A stretch of DNA of 11,696 nucleotides from Bacteroidales bacterium (GTDB taxonomy: Bacteria; Bacteroidota; Bacteroidia; Bacteroidales; VadinHA17), in assembly GCA_003518245.1 (NCBI GenBank), contig DOZA01000170.1, forward strand, positions 1 through 11,696, read 5' to 3'. Below the pieces are notes generated by a model. The model worked only from the letters and a program-made list of their open reading frames with translations, had not been told where the DNA came from and searched no databases. The position numbers and the translations under genes were made by a program. This document shows positions 1 to 7,544 of this stretch, piece by piece (position 1 is the first letter of the stretch; the number at the start of each line of letters is the position of its first letter).

Positions 1-1
1 C

Positions 2-2176
2 CTGACACCGGTTCTTATTGGTATATTTACAATAATAGCAATAATAGCTGGTTCAGGGAACGGATTTCTCCCGGGAGCACAGGGCTTCCTGTTCTTCTTT
101 CTTATCATTGTTCTAAGCAGATTATTTTCAAGGGCTCTTAATATAACTGTTGAAAAAACAGTTATCAATATAATGAATCAGGTAACTGGCAGTAAATTAA
201 GAGATAGGCTGCGATCTGTATTTGAAGGCTCTATGAATGAGGCATCTGTGCTGGTGGCAGGCTTATTACTTGTTGGATTCGGAGCCCTGGATTTTGTGAA
301 GCTGGTCCATTTCTCATGGTTGCTGGCTATAATAATAATATCCTGTATTATATATATAATATTCCTGTATAAAAAGTACAGGGAGGAATTATTAAAACTG
401 GACGGAAGCACTGGCACAAAGCTTCCGGGAGATGAAGAAGATATTAATGAAGAATATGACTCGCTGAGTTCATCAGCATTATTCATTGACAATAATTATT
501 TTGAATTAATAACAAACACTCAACTGCATGATATTATTACTGAGAATAATAAGATGTTGCAGGTGATAATCAAGATAGCTGAAAAAAACCATAATCCTGA
601 TATATTACCCCTTTTAAAATACCTGGGCTCAATAAAGTTAACGGATCCCGGATTAAGAGAAAAAATTAACTCACTTGTAAGGGAAATGGAAAACACCCTT
701 GAAAAAGAAGGTTTTGGTAAGAGAAAAGACATAGTCTCAACAATCGAAGGCAGCAATAACAGGAAGCTTCAATTACAGGCAGTATTATCACAGCAGGCCC
801 CGCCGGTGGTCACAGATATGATGAGGCTTATGCGGGATCAGGATATTGAAATTATAAGAGAATCATTATTTATTGCAGGGAAATTCAGGATAAAGGAATT
901 ATTACCCGAGATATGTGAATGTCTTGATAACCACTATATTTCCAGGGATGCCTATTCTATAATTAAGAGTTTTGGCGAAGAGGCATTTTCAGCTATGTCA
1001 GGACATTATTATCGTTCATCAGGCAATATTAAGGTGAGGCGGCTGCTTTTAAGGCTTTACGCTGAAAGCGGCAATGAGCAGGCAATAGAATTTATCCTTC
1101 CGGCATTGTGGTCTGTAAACAGGTTTTTAAAAAGGGAAAGTGCTATTGGCCTGGCCCGGTGCGGTTATAAGGCCAGTAGTGAACACCGTGAGAAAATTTT
1201 CCGGGAATTAAAGAGAATTCTTGGCTTGATTACATGGAATCTTGCTGTACGGGACAAACTGAAGAATAATAACAGTTTACTTGGTGAAGCTATTGAGGAA
1301 GAAACTGTTTGGTGGACAGAAATGATATTTAATTTGCTTTCGCTTATTTATGATAGCGATTCACTAATGACAATTAAAGAAAACCTTGGGAAGAAAAATC
1401 TGGGAAGCATAAATTGTGCACTGGAGATGGTGGATATTGTTGTAGGTAATGAAGTTAAGCCACAACTAAAGGCATTTATTAATGATATGGTTCCCGGGGA
1501 AAAAGCCAGGAACCTGCTTCGGTTCTACCCTGGCTACACAGATGAGAATGAGTTACTGGTCCAGGGAATGATTAACATGGACTATAACCATCTGGGTGTA
1601 TGGGTGAAAGCATGCGCCCTGAAAGGACTTTACAATATGCCCAGGCCTGAGGAAACAGACTTTATTGTTGCACTTCTTTTTGGGGTTAATAGTGCACTGA
1701 GGGAGGAAGCCTTCAGGTACCTGAAGGATAATTATGATGATGCTTATAGTGGTTGCTCATACCGATTACCAGTAACATATCGTGAGCAGCTGAATAAGCT
1801 GCTAAACAACAGCAATAATGAGAATCAGTATATATGTGATAAGCTTAAATCATTGTCGGCGATATTTCCCGGTATTCCTAAAAACAGTTTGGTTGAGCTG
1901 GCCGAGAAAATTGAAATAATAAGCAGCGAAGAAATATCATCAATTGATGCAGGCAAGGACTTTATTATATGGCCTGCTGAGAATGTTGACCGTAATAAGG
2001 ATGATGAAGTATTCATAAACTGGGATATCACAGGCCATAGATTTAATACGGGTGAAATCAGTAATGTTCATAAATATTACTATATGCTTTATATCAGGGA
2101 TATAGAACTGTATCTATTCTATAATCCTGAGAGATCATCAATATTGGAAAGATATATTACCAGTATTTATGAGTAA
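2..2176 (+). CDS. MFS/nucleotide-transporter-like membrane protein with HEAT-like domain and degenerate cNMP-binding-like C-terminus (5' end missing)
   Basis: The frame is open from position 2, so the gene starts upstream of the window and the ATG at 173 is only an internal Met; 724 residues are visible. Residues 1-40 and about 78-123 are strongly hydrophobic and read as the last transmembrane helices of a major-facilitator or ATP/ADP-translocase-like domain. The stretch between them, with EKTVINIMNQ, a basic LRDRLR and a Gly followed by AGLLL, resembles the corresponding loop of NTT-like proteins. From about 165 to 600 the chain is soluble and alpha-helical, with HEAT-like helix pairs. From about 614 (LSAIFPGIPKNSLVELAEKI) it resembles the entry helix of a cyclic-nucleotide-binding domain, but I find no phosphate-binding cassette in the remaining 90 residues. 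The MFS-HEAT-cNMP order is known in Bacteroidota. Transport activity cannot be inferred because most of the transporter is not visible. The STAND gene follows after 46 bp with no evident terminator, so cotranscription is likely. Confidence 0.7.
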   Translation: MTPVLIGIFTIIAIIAGSGNGFLPGAQGFLFFFLIIVLSRLFSRALNITVEKTVINIMNQVTGSKLRDRLRSVFEGSMNEASVLVAGLLLVGFGALDFVKLVHFSWLLAIIIISCIIYIIFLYKKYREELLKLDGSTGTKLPGDEEDINEEYDSLSSSALFIDNNYFELITNTQLHDIITENNKMLQVIIKIAEKNHNPDILPLLKYLGSIKLTDPGLREKINSLVREMENTLEKEGFGKRKDIVSTIEGSNNRKLQLQAVLSQQAPPVVTDMMRLMRDQDIEIIRESLFIAGKFRIKELLPEICECLDNHYISRDAYSIIKSFGEEAFSAMSGHYYRSSGNIKVRRLLLRLYAESGNEQAIEFILPALWSVNRFLKRESAIGLARCGYKASSEHREKIFRELKRILGLITWNLAVRDKLKNNNSLLGEAIEEETVWWTEMIFNLLSLIYDSDSLMTIKENLGKKNLGSINCALEMVDIVVGNEVKPQLKAFINDMVPGEKARNLLRFYPGYTDENELLVQGMINMDYNHLGVWVKACALKGLYNMPRPEETDFIVALLFGVNSALREEAFRYLKDNYDDAYSGCSYRLPVTYREQLNKLLNNSNNENQYICDKLKSLSAIFPGIPKNSLVELAEKIEIISSEEISSIDAGKDFIIWPAENVDRNKDDEVFINWDITGHRFNTGEISNVHKYYYMLYIRDIELYLFYNPERSSILERYITSIYE

Positions 2177-2222
2177 AAAATATACAATTTACAGACTATA
2201 ATAAGTCAATGATATTTAAGAA

Positions 2223-5200
2223 ATGAAAGATAAAATGTCAGAAAAAAATCGCTCAACCAGAAAAATATCAAATCCTTTCCCTGGCCTGAGGCCTTTCAGA
2301 CAGGAGGAGAGTGACCTTTTCTTTGGGAGAGAGGGTCAGAGTGAGGAAGTATTGATTAAGCTAAAAGCCAACAGGTTTGTTACTGTTATAGGTGCTTCAG
2401 GCAGTGGTAAATCATCACTTGTATTCTGTGGTGTAGTACCTGGACTGTGCGTTTCAGAAGGAAAAGAGAAGGATAGTTGGCAGGTATTAAGCATGAAACC
2501 CGGGATCAATCCGCTTGGTAATATGGTAAAGATGATTGCGGGAAATACACCTTCTGAAATGAAGCAAGGACTGGACAGCAGTATTATTGAGGGTATAATC
2601 AGGAAGGATGAAAAAGGTATTATTAACGCCGTTAATAAGCTGAAAGTAAAAAAGAATATTAAGACCTTAATAGTGATAGACCAGTTCGAGGAATTATTCA
2701 GGTATAGTGAAACTGAAAAATCAGGGCGGAAAAAAGAAGATAACAGGTATTTTATGAACCTGCTTGTTAACTCTGTTGCTGACCATGACTCAGGTATTTC
2801 AGTGATCATGACCATGCGCTCTGATTATATAGGGGAATGTGCTCATTTCCGCGGACTGACCGAACTGATTAACAGTAGCAATTACCTTGTTCCCCAGATG
2901 AATGAGGATGATTACAGGAAAGTGATCACCGGACCTGTTGAATATGCAGGTGCTAAGATTGAAGATGATGTTGTTGAACTTCTAATAAGCGATATCGGAG
3001 GCAGAACAGACCAGTTACCTGTGCTTCAGCATGCTCTAATGAGAACATGGGAGAACTGGAAATCAATGAATTTACCAGATAAGCCGATATCGCTGGCTGA
3101 TTATAATGCTATCGGTAAGATGTCAGAGGCTATGTCAAAACATGCTGATGAAGCTTTTAAGGAACTGGATAACAGGGGAAAGGAGATTTGTGAGACTCTT
3201 TTCAGGACAATTACTGAGAAAGGACCCGACAATAAGGGCATCAGGCATCCTACACGATTAAAGATTATTGCTGATATTGCCCGTTGTTCAGAACCTGAGC
3301 TTATAAAGGTTATCGATACCTTCAGATCATCAGGCAGATCATTTGTCACACCCGGTGAAGACGTTGCACTGAAAGAAAACACTGTTATTGATATATCACA
3401 TGAGAGTCTTATTAGGGTTTGGGAAAGTCTGGAACAATGGGTTGATAAAGAGGCAGAATCAGAAAAGATGTATTTGAAATTATCAGATACAGCTGCTATG
3501 TTCCAGGAAGGTAAATCAACCCTGTTGCGTCCACCCGACCTGCATCTGGCCCTGTCATGGAGAAGTGAAAACAAACCAACACTTACCTGGGCTGAAAGAT
3601 TAAATCCTGCTTTCGAAAGGACAATGGTTTACCTCAGGACCAGTGAGAAAGAATATAATAAAGAAGAGGAGATTAAAATAAGGGCTCAGAAAAAGCGCAT
3701 ACACCGAAGCCGTGCTGCAGCGGCAATACTGGGTGTGGCGGCTATAATTGCAGTATTCCTTATGTTGTTTGCATTCGTAAGGCAAATTGAGGCAGTGAAA
3801 CAGAAGCAGGTTGCAGAAGAACAGGAGCAACAGGCTACAGAACAAAAAATGGTAGCTGAGAACAAAGCAGCACAGGCATTACAAACTGCCAGGAAAGCTG
3901 AGGATATGATAGACATCGTAAGAAAAGATGCCAGTGAAGCCTCAAGACAAAAAGAAATAGCAGAAAAAAATGCCCTGCAAGAACGAAAGCAAAAAGAACA
4001 GGCCATGGTGACAGCCGGGGAAGCACATAGGCTCAGGATGATATCAGCAGGCAAATCATTGGCTGTAAGATCAATACAGGTAATAGGCCAGGGAGATTTA
4101 CAGATGCTGCTAGCTTACCAGGCCTACCTTTTCAATAAGCGGAATAAGGGCGCTGATAATGACCCTGATATATATATGGGCCTGTATAATGTTATTAAAA
4201 ATTCAGGAAACCGCCACTATAAAACATTTAAAGGTCATGAAGGAGAGGTATATAATATTTCTTTCCTGAGCGGTGGAAATGACTTTTTTTCATCCGGATC
4301 GGATGGAAGGGTGCTTAGATGGAATATGATAGATGGTATACAGGAACCGGAACGGATATATGCAGGTAATGAAATAATTGAGGTATTAACAAGCAGTAAT
4401 GATGGTCAGCTGCTGGCATGTAACAGTGGGAATAATTCAATTTTAATAATCCCTGTATCAGGGAGCGATGCTGTATATGAACTTAAAGGGCATACATCAA
4501 AAGTAAATTCTCTTGCTTTTACCCCTGATAGCAGGAAACTTGTATCTGCAGGTCTTGACGGGCAGGTAATATCATGGGATATCCTGAGCAGGGAACCATC
4601 GGTACTTATTTCGGCGGATGAGGCTGTTAACTATGTAGATATCTCTGCTTCAGGTAAATACCTTATTGCCGCCACTGATGGTGGATGTTTATATTTGTGG
4701 GACCTGGATAAAAATGCAGATATCAACTCAGTAAAAACTGAAAGAGGCTCTATAAAGGTTGTAAGATTCAGGGATAGTAATACTTATGCGGTGGGTTACA
4801 CCGATGGAATGTTGGAAATAAGAAATATAAATGATAAAAGTAATATTACATACCTACGTGCCCATTCAGTGGATGTAAGCGATATACAATTTAATAATCA
4901 ACTAAACCAGTTGGGAAGCAGCAGTCTGGATGGATCAGTGAAAATATGGAATTATAATGACCTTACCGAACCACCGGTAACACTTGAGGATAATTATGGA
5001 GCCGTTTTTGCACTTGCTTTCAACCCTGATGGCAAATCACTTCTATCGTGCAGCCAGGGTAATAATGGTGGTAGTAATATAATAGCCAGGTCAACACACG
5101 TGGATTACATGGCGGAGAGTATGTGCAGTTTAATATTAAGAAACTTTACCCAGGGCGAATGGAGAAGATATGTTGGGAAGGATATAAAGTATGAAAAAAC

Positions 5201-5252
5201 GTGTGAACCTGGGGATCTAAAAATAAAGATCAAGCAGATAAAAGGAGACTGA
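2223..5252 (+). CDS. nSTAND1-type NTPase with transmembrane helix, coiled coil and WD40 propeller
   Basis: STAND proteins are ATP-driven switches in which a sensor domain controls an NTPase. The family signature NPFPGLRPF is at residues 17-25 and FFGRE at 33-37. Walker A (GASGSGKSS) is at 57-65 and Walker B with the typical DQFEELF ending at 149-159. A sensor-like MRSDYIGE is at 198-205, DQLPVLQHAL at 263-272 and the winged-helix signature SHESLIRVW at 392-400. A basic stretch (490-497) leads into one hydrophobic helix at about 498-519, then an Ala/Lys/Glu/Gln-rich coiled coil (about 520-605). About seven WD40 units follow at roughly 668-702, 708-746 (worn), 754-787, 797-828, 838-869, 879-911 and 919-955. 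A short tail contains GEWRRYVGKDIKYEKTC (978-994). No catalytic effector domain precedes the NTPase, unlike many defence STANDs. A second ATG at 2235 could be the start; either leaves the NTPase whole. All nucleotide-binding motifs look intact. The ligand and output are unknown. Confidence 0.9.
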   Translation: MKDKMSEKNRSTRKISNPFPGLRPFRQEESDLFFGREGQSEEVLIKLKANRFVTVIGASGSGKSSLVFCGVVPGLCVSEGKEKDSWQVLSMKPGINPLGNMVKMIAGNTPSEMKQGLDSSIIEGIIRKDEKGIINAVNKLKVKKNIKTLIVIDQFEELFRYSETEKSGRKKEDNRYFMNLLVNSVADHDSGISVIMTMRSDYIGECAHFRGLTELINSSNYLVPQMNEDDYRKVITGPVEYAGAKIEDDVVELLISDIGGRTDQLPVLQHALMRTWENWKSMNLPDKPISLADYNAIGKMSEAMSKHADEAFKELDNRGKEICETLFRTITEKGPDNKGIRHPTRLKIIADIARCSEPELIKVIDTFRSSGRSFVTPGEDVALKENTVIDISHESLIRVWESLEQWVDKEAESEKMYLKLSDTAAMFQEGKSTLLRPPDLHLALSWRSENKPTLTWAERLNPAFERTMVYLRTSEKEYNKEEEIKIRAQKKRIHRSRAAAAILGVAAIIAVFLMLFAFVRQIEAVKQKQVAEEQEQQATEQKMVAENKAAQALQTARKAEDMIDIVRKDASEASRQKEIAEKNALQERKQKEQAMVTAGEAHRLRMISAGKSLAVRSIQVIGQGDLQMLLAYQAYLFNKRNKGADNDPDIYMGLYNVIKNSGNRHYKTFKGHEGEVYNISFLSGGNDFFSSGSDGRVLRWNMIDGIQEPERIYAGNEIIEVLTSSNDGQLLACNSGNNSILIIPVSGSDAVYELKGHTSKVNSLAFTPDSRKLVSAGLDGQVISWDILSREPSVLISADEAVNYVDISASGKYLIAATDGGCLYLWDLDKNADINSVKTERGSIKVVRFRDSNTYAVGYTDGMLEIRNINDKSNITYLRAHSVDVSDIQFNNQLNQLGSSSLDGSVKIWNYNDLTEPPVTLEDNYGAVFALAFNPDGKSLLSCSQGNNGGSNIIARSTHVDYMAESMCSLILRNFTQGEWRRYVGKDIKYEKTCEPGDLKIKIKQIKGD

Positions 5253-5270
5253 CCAGTTTAATAAACTTGG
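5253..5270 (+). terminator. Weak hairpin directly after the STAND gene
   Basis: Immediately after the stop codon, CCA-GTTT and AAAC-T-TGG can pair around a three-base AAT loop with one bulged T. The stem is AT-rich and is not followed by a run of T, so it is at best a weak or factor-assisted terminator. It marks the boundary between the left gene pair and the gpmI unit. Confidence 0.25.
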
Positions 5271-5290
5271 TTAGTTACAATAGTATTCCG

Positions 5291-5321
5291 TTAAATTTCT
5301 GCCTACATTTTATTACCTTTG
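5291..5321 (+). promoter_or_regulatory. Candidate Bacteroidota-type promoter for gpmI
   Basis: TACCTTTG at 5314-5321 is a full match to the Bacteroidota -7 consensus TAnnTTTG. Nineteen bases upstream the -33 position reads TAA in a GTTAAA context, a poor match to TTG. Transcription would begin near 5328 and leave a leader of about 55 bases before the gpmI start. The consensus is established knowledge; use of this site is inference. Confidence 0.42.
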
Positions 5322-5382
5322 CTAACTTCATGACAGGGCATAATGCCTTTGTTGACAGTATCTATCTAAATTTAATTATATA

Positions 5383-6906
5383 ATGAGCAGTAAAGTACTT
5401 CTAATGATCCTCGATGGCTGGGGTCTGGGTGATGGTTCCAGAGCAGATGTAATTTCAAATGTTAATACTCCTAATATGGACATGTTAACTCAGAAGTATC
5501 CGTCATCCAAGTTATTGGCATCTGGCGAAAATGTTGGATTGCCTGATGGACAAATGGGTAATTCGGAAGTAGGACATCTTAATATTGGGGCCGGAAGGAT
5601 AGTTTATCAGGACCTGGTAAAAATTAACAGGGCAATTGAAAAGGGTGAAATAGAAGATAACAAAGAACTTAAAGAAGCTTTCATGTATGCCCGCGAAAAT
5701 GACAAACAGGTTCATTTTATGGGATTACTTTCTGACGGAGGCGTGCATTCGTTGAATAAACATCTTTATACCCTGTGCGATATAACACAGAAATATGGAT
5801 TGGGAAAAGTATTTATACATGCTTTTGGAGATGGACGCGACACTGACCCCAGAAGTGGGAAAGGCTTTCTAAAGGATTTAATTGATCATATAAAGGATAC
5901 CAGTGTTGAGGTAGCTTCATTTGTGGGAAGGTATTATGCTATGGACAGGGATAAAAGATGGGAAAGAATAATACTTGCTTATGACCTTCTAACTAAGGGC
6001 ATTGGAAAGGAAAGTGAGGATATGATCACAGCAATCCAGGAGTCATATGATGAAGGTGTAACAGATGAATTTGTAAAACCTGTTGTTCATATTGATAAAG
6101 AAGGTAAGCCCCTGGGACTTATCAAGGAAGGAGATGTGGTTGTATTTATAAATTTCAGGAACGACAGAGCTCGTGAGCTTACTATGGCATTTACTCAGCA
6201 AGATATGCCTGAGCATGGAATGAAAACTATTCCTCTTTATTATTGTACCATGACTCCATATGATGCAGAATTTAAAGGGCTTAAAGTACTTTTTCCCAAG
6301 GAAAATGTCATAAATACCATCGGACAGGTAATATCAGATGCCGGGCTTACACAGTTAAGGATAGCTGAGACAGAGAAATATGCACATGTTACTTTTTTCT
6401 TCTCAGGAGGAAGGGAAGAAAAATTCAGGAATGAAAACCGTATACTGATCCCATCTCCAAAGGTTGCCACATATGATCTTAAACCGGAGATGAGTGCTTT
6501 CGAAGTTAGAGAGGCGGTAATCAACGAGATAAGAAAAGAAAAAAATGATTTTATATGCCTCAATTTTGCAAATGGGGATATGGTTGGCCATACAGGTGTT
6601 TATGAAGCTATCCAGAATGCTATTACTGCAGTTGATAAATGTGTCGGTGAGGTTGTTCAGGCAGCAGTGGATAACAATTATGAAGTGATTATTATTGCTG
6701 ACCATGGGAATGCGGATAATGCTGTTAATGAAGACGGAAGCCCTAATACTGCACATTCACTGAATCCTGTTCCATGCGTTCTTGTATCTGAGAGATTTGA
6801 TAAAATAAATGAAGGAATTCTTGCAGATGTGGCACCTACCATACTCAGATTAATGGATATTGACCCACCAGAGGAAATGACCGGCAGATCACTTATACAT
6901 GTCTAG
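5383..6906 (+). CDS. gpmI: 2,3-bisphosphoglycerate-independent phosphoglycerate mutase
   Basis: This cytosolic enzyme interconverts 3-phosphoglycerate and 2-phosphoglycerate in glycolysis and gluconeogenesis, passing the phosphate through a serine and using two Mn(II) ions. The 507-residue length is normal for the family. All expected metal and catalytic residues are visible: Asp11 in LDGWG, the nucleophile Ser61 in [12 protein letters not shown], Asp399 and His403 in NGDMVGHTG, Asp440 and His441 in ADHGNADN, and His458 in TAHSLNPVP. The substrate-binding GDGRDTDP is at 149-156, and NFRNDRARE at 257-265 contributes further conserved arginines. The ATG at 5383 puts the first metal ligand 10 residues in, as usual, behind an A/T-rich leader without a Shine-Dalgarno. 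The DUF3109 gene follows after only 2 bp, so the two are probably cotranscribed. Confidence 0.97.
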   Translation: MSSKVLLMILDGWGLGDGSRADVISNVNTPNMDMLTQKYPSSKLLASGENVGLPDGQMGNSEVGHLNIGAGRIVYQDLVKINRAIEKGEIEDNKELKEAFMYARENDKQVHFMGLLSDGGVHSLNKHLYTLCDITQKYGLGKVFIHAFGDGRDTDPRSGKGFLKDLIDHIKDTSVEVASFVGRYYAMDRDKRWERIILAYDLLTKGIGKESEDMITAIQESYDEGVTDEFVKPVVHIDKEGKPLGLIKEGDVVVFINFRNDRARELTMAFTQQDMPEHGMKTIPLYYCTMTPYDAEFKGLKVLFPKENVINTIGQVISDAGLTQLRIAETEKYAHVTFFFSGGREEKFRNENRILIPSPKVATYDLKPEMSAFEVREAVINEIRKEKNDFICLNFANGDMVGHTGVYEAIQNAITAVDKCVGEVVQAAVDNNYEVIIIADHGNADNAVNEDGSPNTAHSLNPVPCVLVSERFDKINEGILADVAPTILRLMDIDPPEEMTGRSLIHV

Positions 6907-6908
6907 AT

Positions 6909-7487
6909 ATGTTTTCGCTTGGTAAGACTATAATATCAAGTGCTGTTTTTGAGGAAAAATTTGCCTGTGACCTTCAGAAATGCCGCGGACAGTGTTGCCT
7001 GTATGGTGACTCAGGTGCACCCCTGGAAAATGAGGAAGCGGAGATACTTGAAAATTTTTTTCCGGTACTAAGAAATTATATGAGGCCTGAGGGAATAAAA
7101 GCTGTGGAAAAGAAGGGAACAAGCATGCTTGATAAAGATGGTGACCTTGTGACACCACTGATAGGGAACGCTGAATGCGCATATACACTGTATAATAATG
7201 GCATTTATTATTGTGCAATAGAAAAGGCATGGGAGGATAAAAAGATATCATTCAGGAAACCTATCTCGTGCCACCTGTTCCCTCTCAGGATAAAGAAATA
7301 TGAAGAATTTGATGCAGTAAACTACGAAGAACTGAAAATATGCAAACCTGCTGTAAGGAAGGGAGTAGCTGAAAATATTCCTGTATACCGTTTCCTGGAA
7401 GAAGCTCTTGTGAGAGCCTACGGAAAGAAATGGTATAATGAGCTTTTAATTGCTGCTGAGGAGATAAAAAAGAATAAATCAGGTTAG
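6909..7487 (+). CDS. DUF3109 family cysteine-rich protein
   Basis: This 192-residue protein matches the DUF3109 family as I know it from Bacteroidota. It has a conserved cysteine set that suggests bound zinc, iron or an Fe-S cluster: Cys20, Cys25, Cys29 and Cys30 in CDLQKCRGQCC, then Cys90, Cys102, Cys121-His122 (SCHLFPLRI) and Cys145. GDSGAPLE follows the first cluster. The spacing resembles the YkgJ-type zinc/iron-chelating family, to which DUF3109 may be related. No signal peptide or membrane helix is seen, so it is probably cytosolic. The start fits the family because the first cysteine falls at residue 20. It begins 2 bp after the gpmI stop and is probably translated from the same message. 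Its molecular role is not known to me; the metal binding is inferred from the cysteines. Confidence 0.88.
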   Translation: MFSLGKTIISSAVFEEKFACDLQKCRGQCCLYGDSGAPLENEEAEILENFFPVLRNYMRPEGIKAVEKKGTSMLDKDGDLVTPLIGNAECAYTLYNNGIYYCAIEKAWEDKKISFRKPISCHLFPLRIKKYEEFDAVNYEELKICKPAVRKGVAENIPVYRFLEEALVRAYGKKWYNELLIAAEEIKKNKSG

Positions 7488-7490
7488 TGC

Positions 7491-7520
7491 TTGATATGAT
7501 AGCTACATTTACTAACTTTA
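7491..7520 (+). promoter_or_regulatory. Bacteroidota -33/-7 promoter for the M20 dipeptidase gene
   Basis: TTG at 7491-7493 is followed after exactly 19 bases by TAACTTTA at 7513-7520, one mismatch from TAnnTTTG. Spacing and sequence match the primary sigma-factor promoter of Bacteroidota. Transcription would begin near 7526-7528, leaving a short leader of just under 20 bases before the ATG at 7545. The position in a 57-bp gap after the gpmI pair argues that the dipeptidase can be transcribed on its own. Confidence 0.6.
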
Positions 7521-7544
7521 TTTCATGTAATCAAACTGTAAATT

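Noticed and set aside
173..175. ATG as the start of the first gene
   Set aside because: The same frame is open back to position 2 and encodes continuous hydrophobic helices, so this Met is internal.
2336..4054. Several minus-strand reading frames of 80-160 residues inside the STAND gene
   Set aside because: Their Ser/Leu/Phe- and Cys-rich composition is what the reverse of an Ala/Lys/Glu-rich coding sequence produces; the plus-strand gene explains the region fully.
2223..5252. The STAND gene as a confirmed anti-phage Avs-type defence gene
   Set aside because: No nuclease, TIR, protease or other effector domain is visible and the neighbours are not defence or mobile genes; nSTAND1-WD40 proteins are widespread with unknown roles.
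5352..5384. TTGACA and TATAAT, a sigma-70-like pair just before gpmI
   Set aside because: The spacing is 21 bp instead of about 17 and the TATAAT overlaps the start codon; Bacteroidota do not use this consensus.
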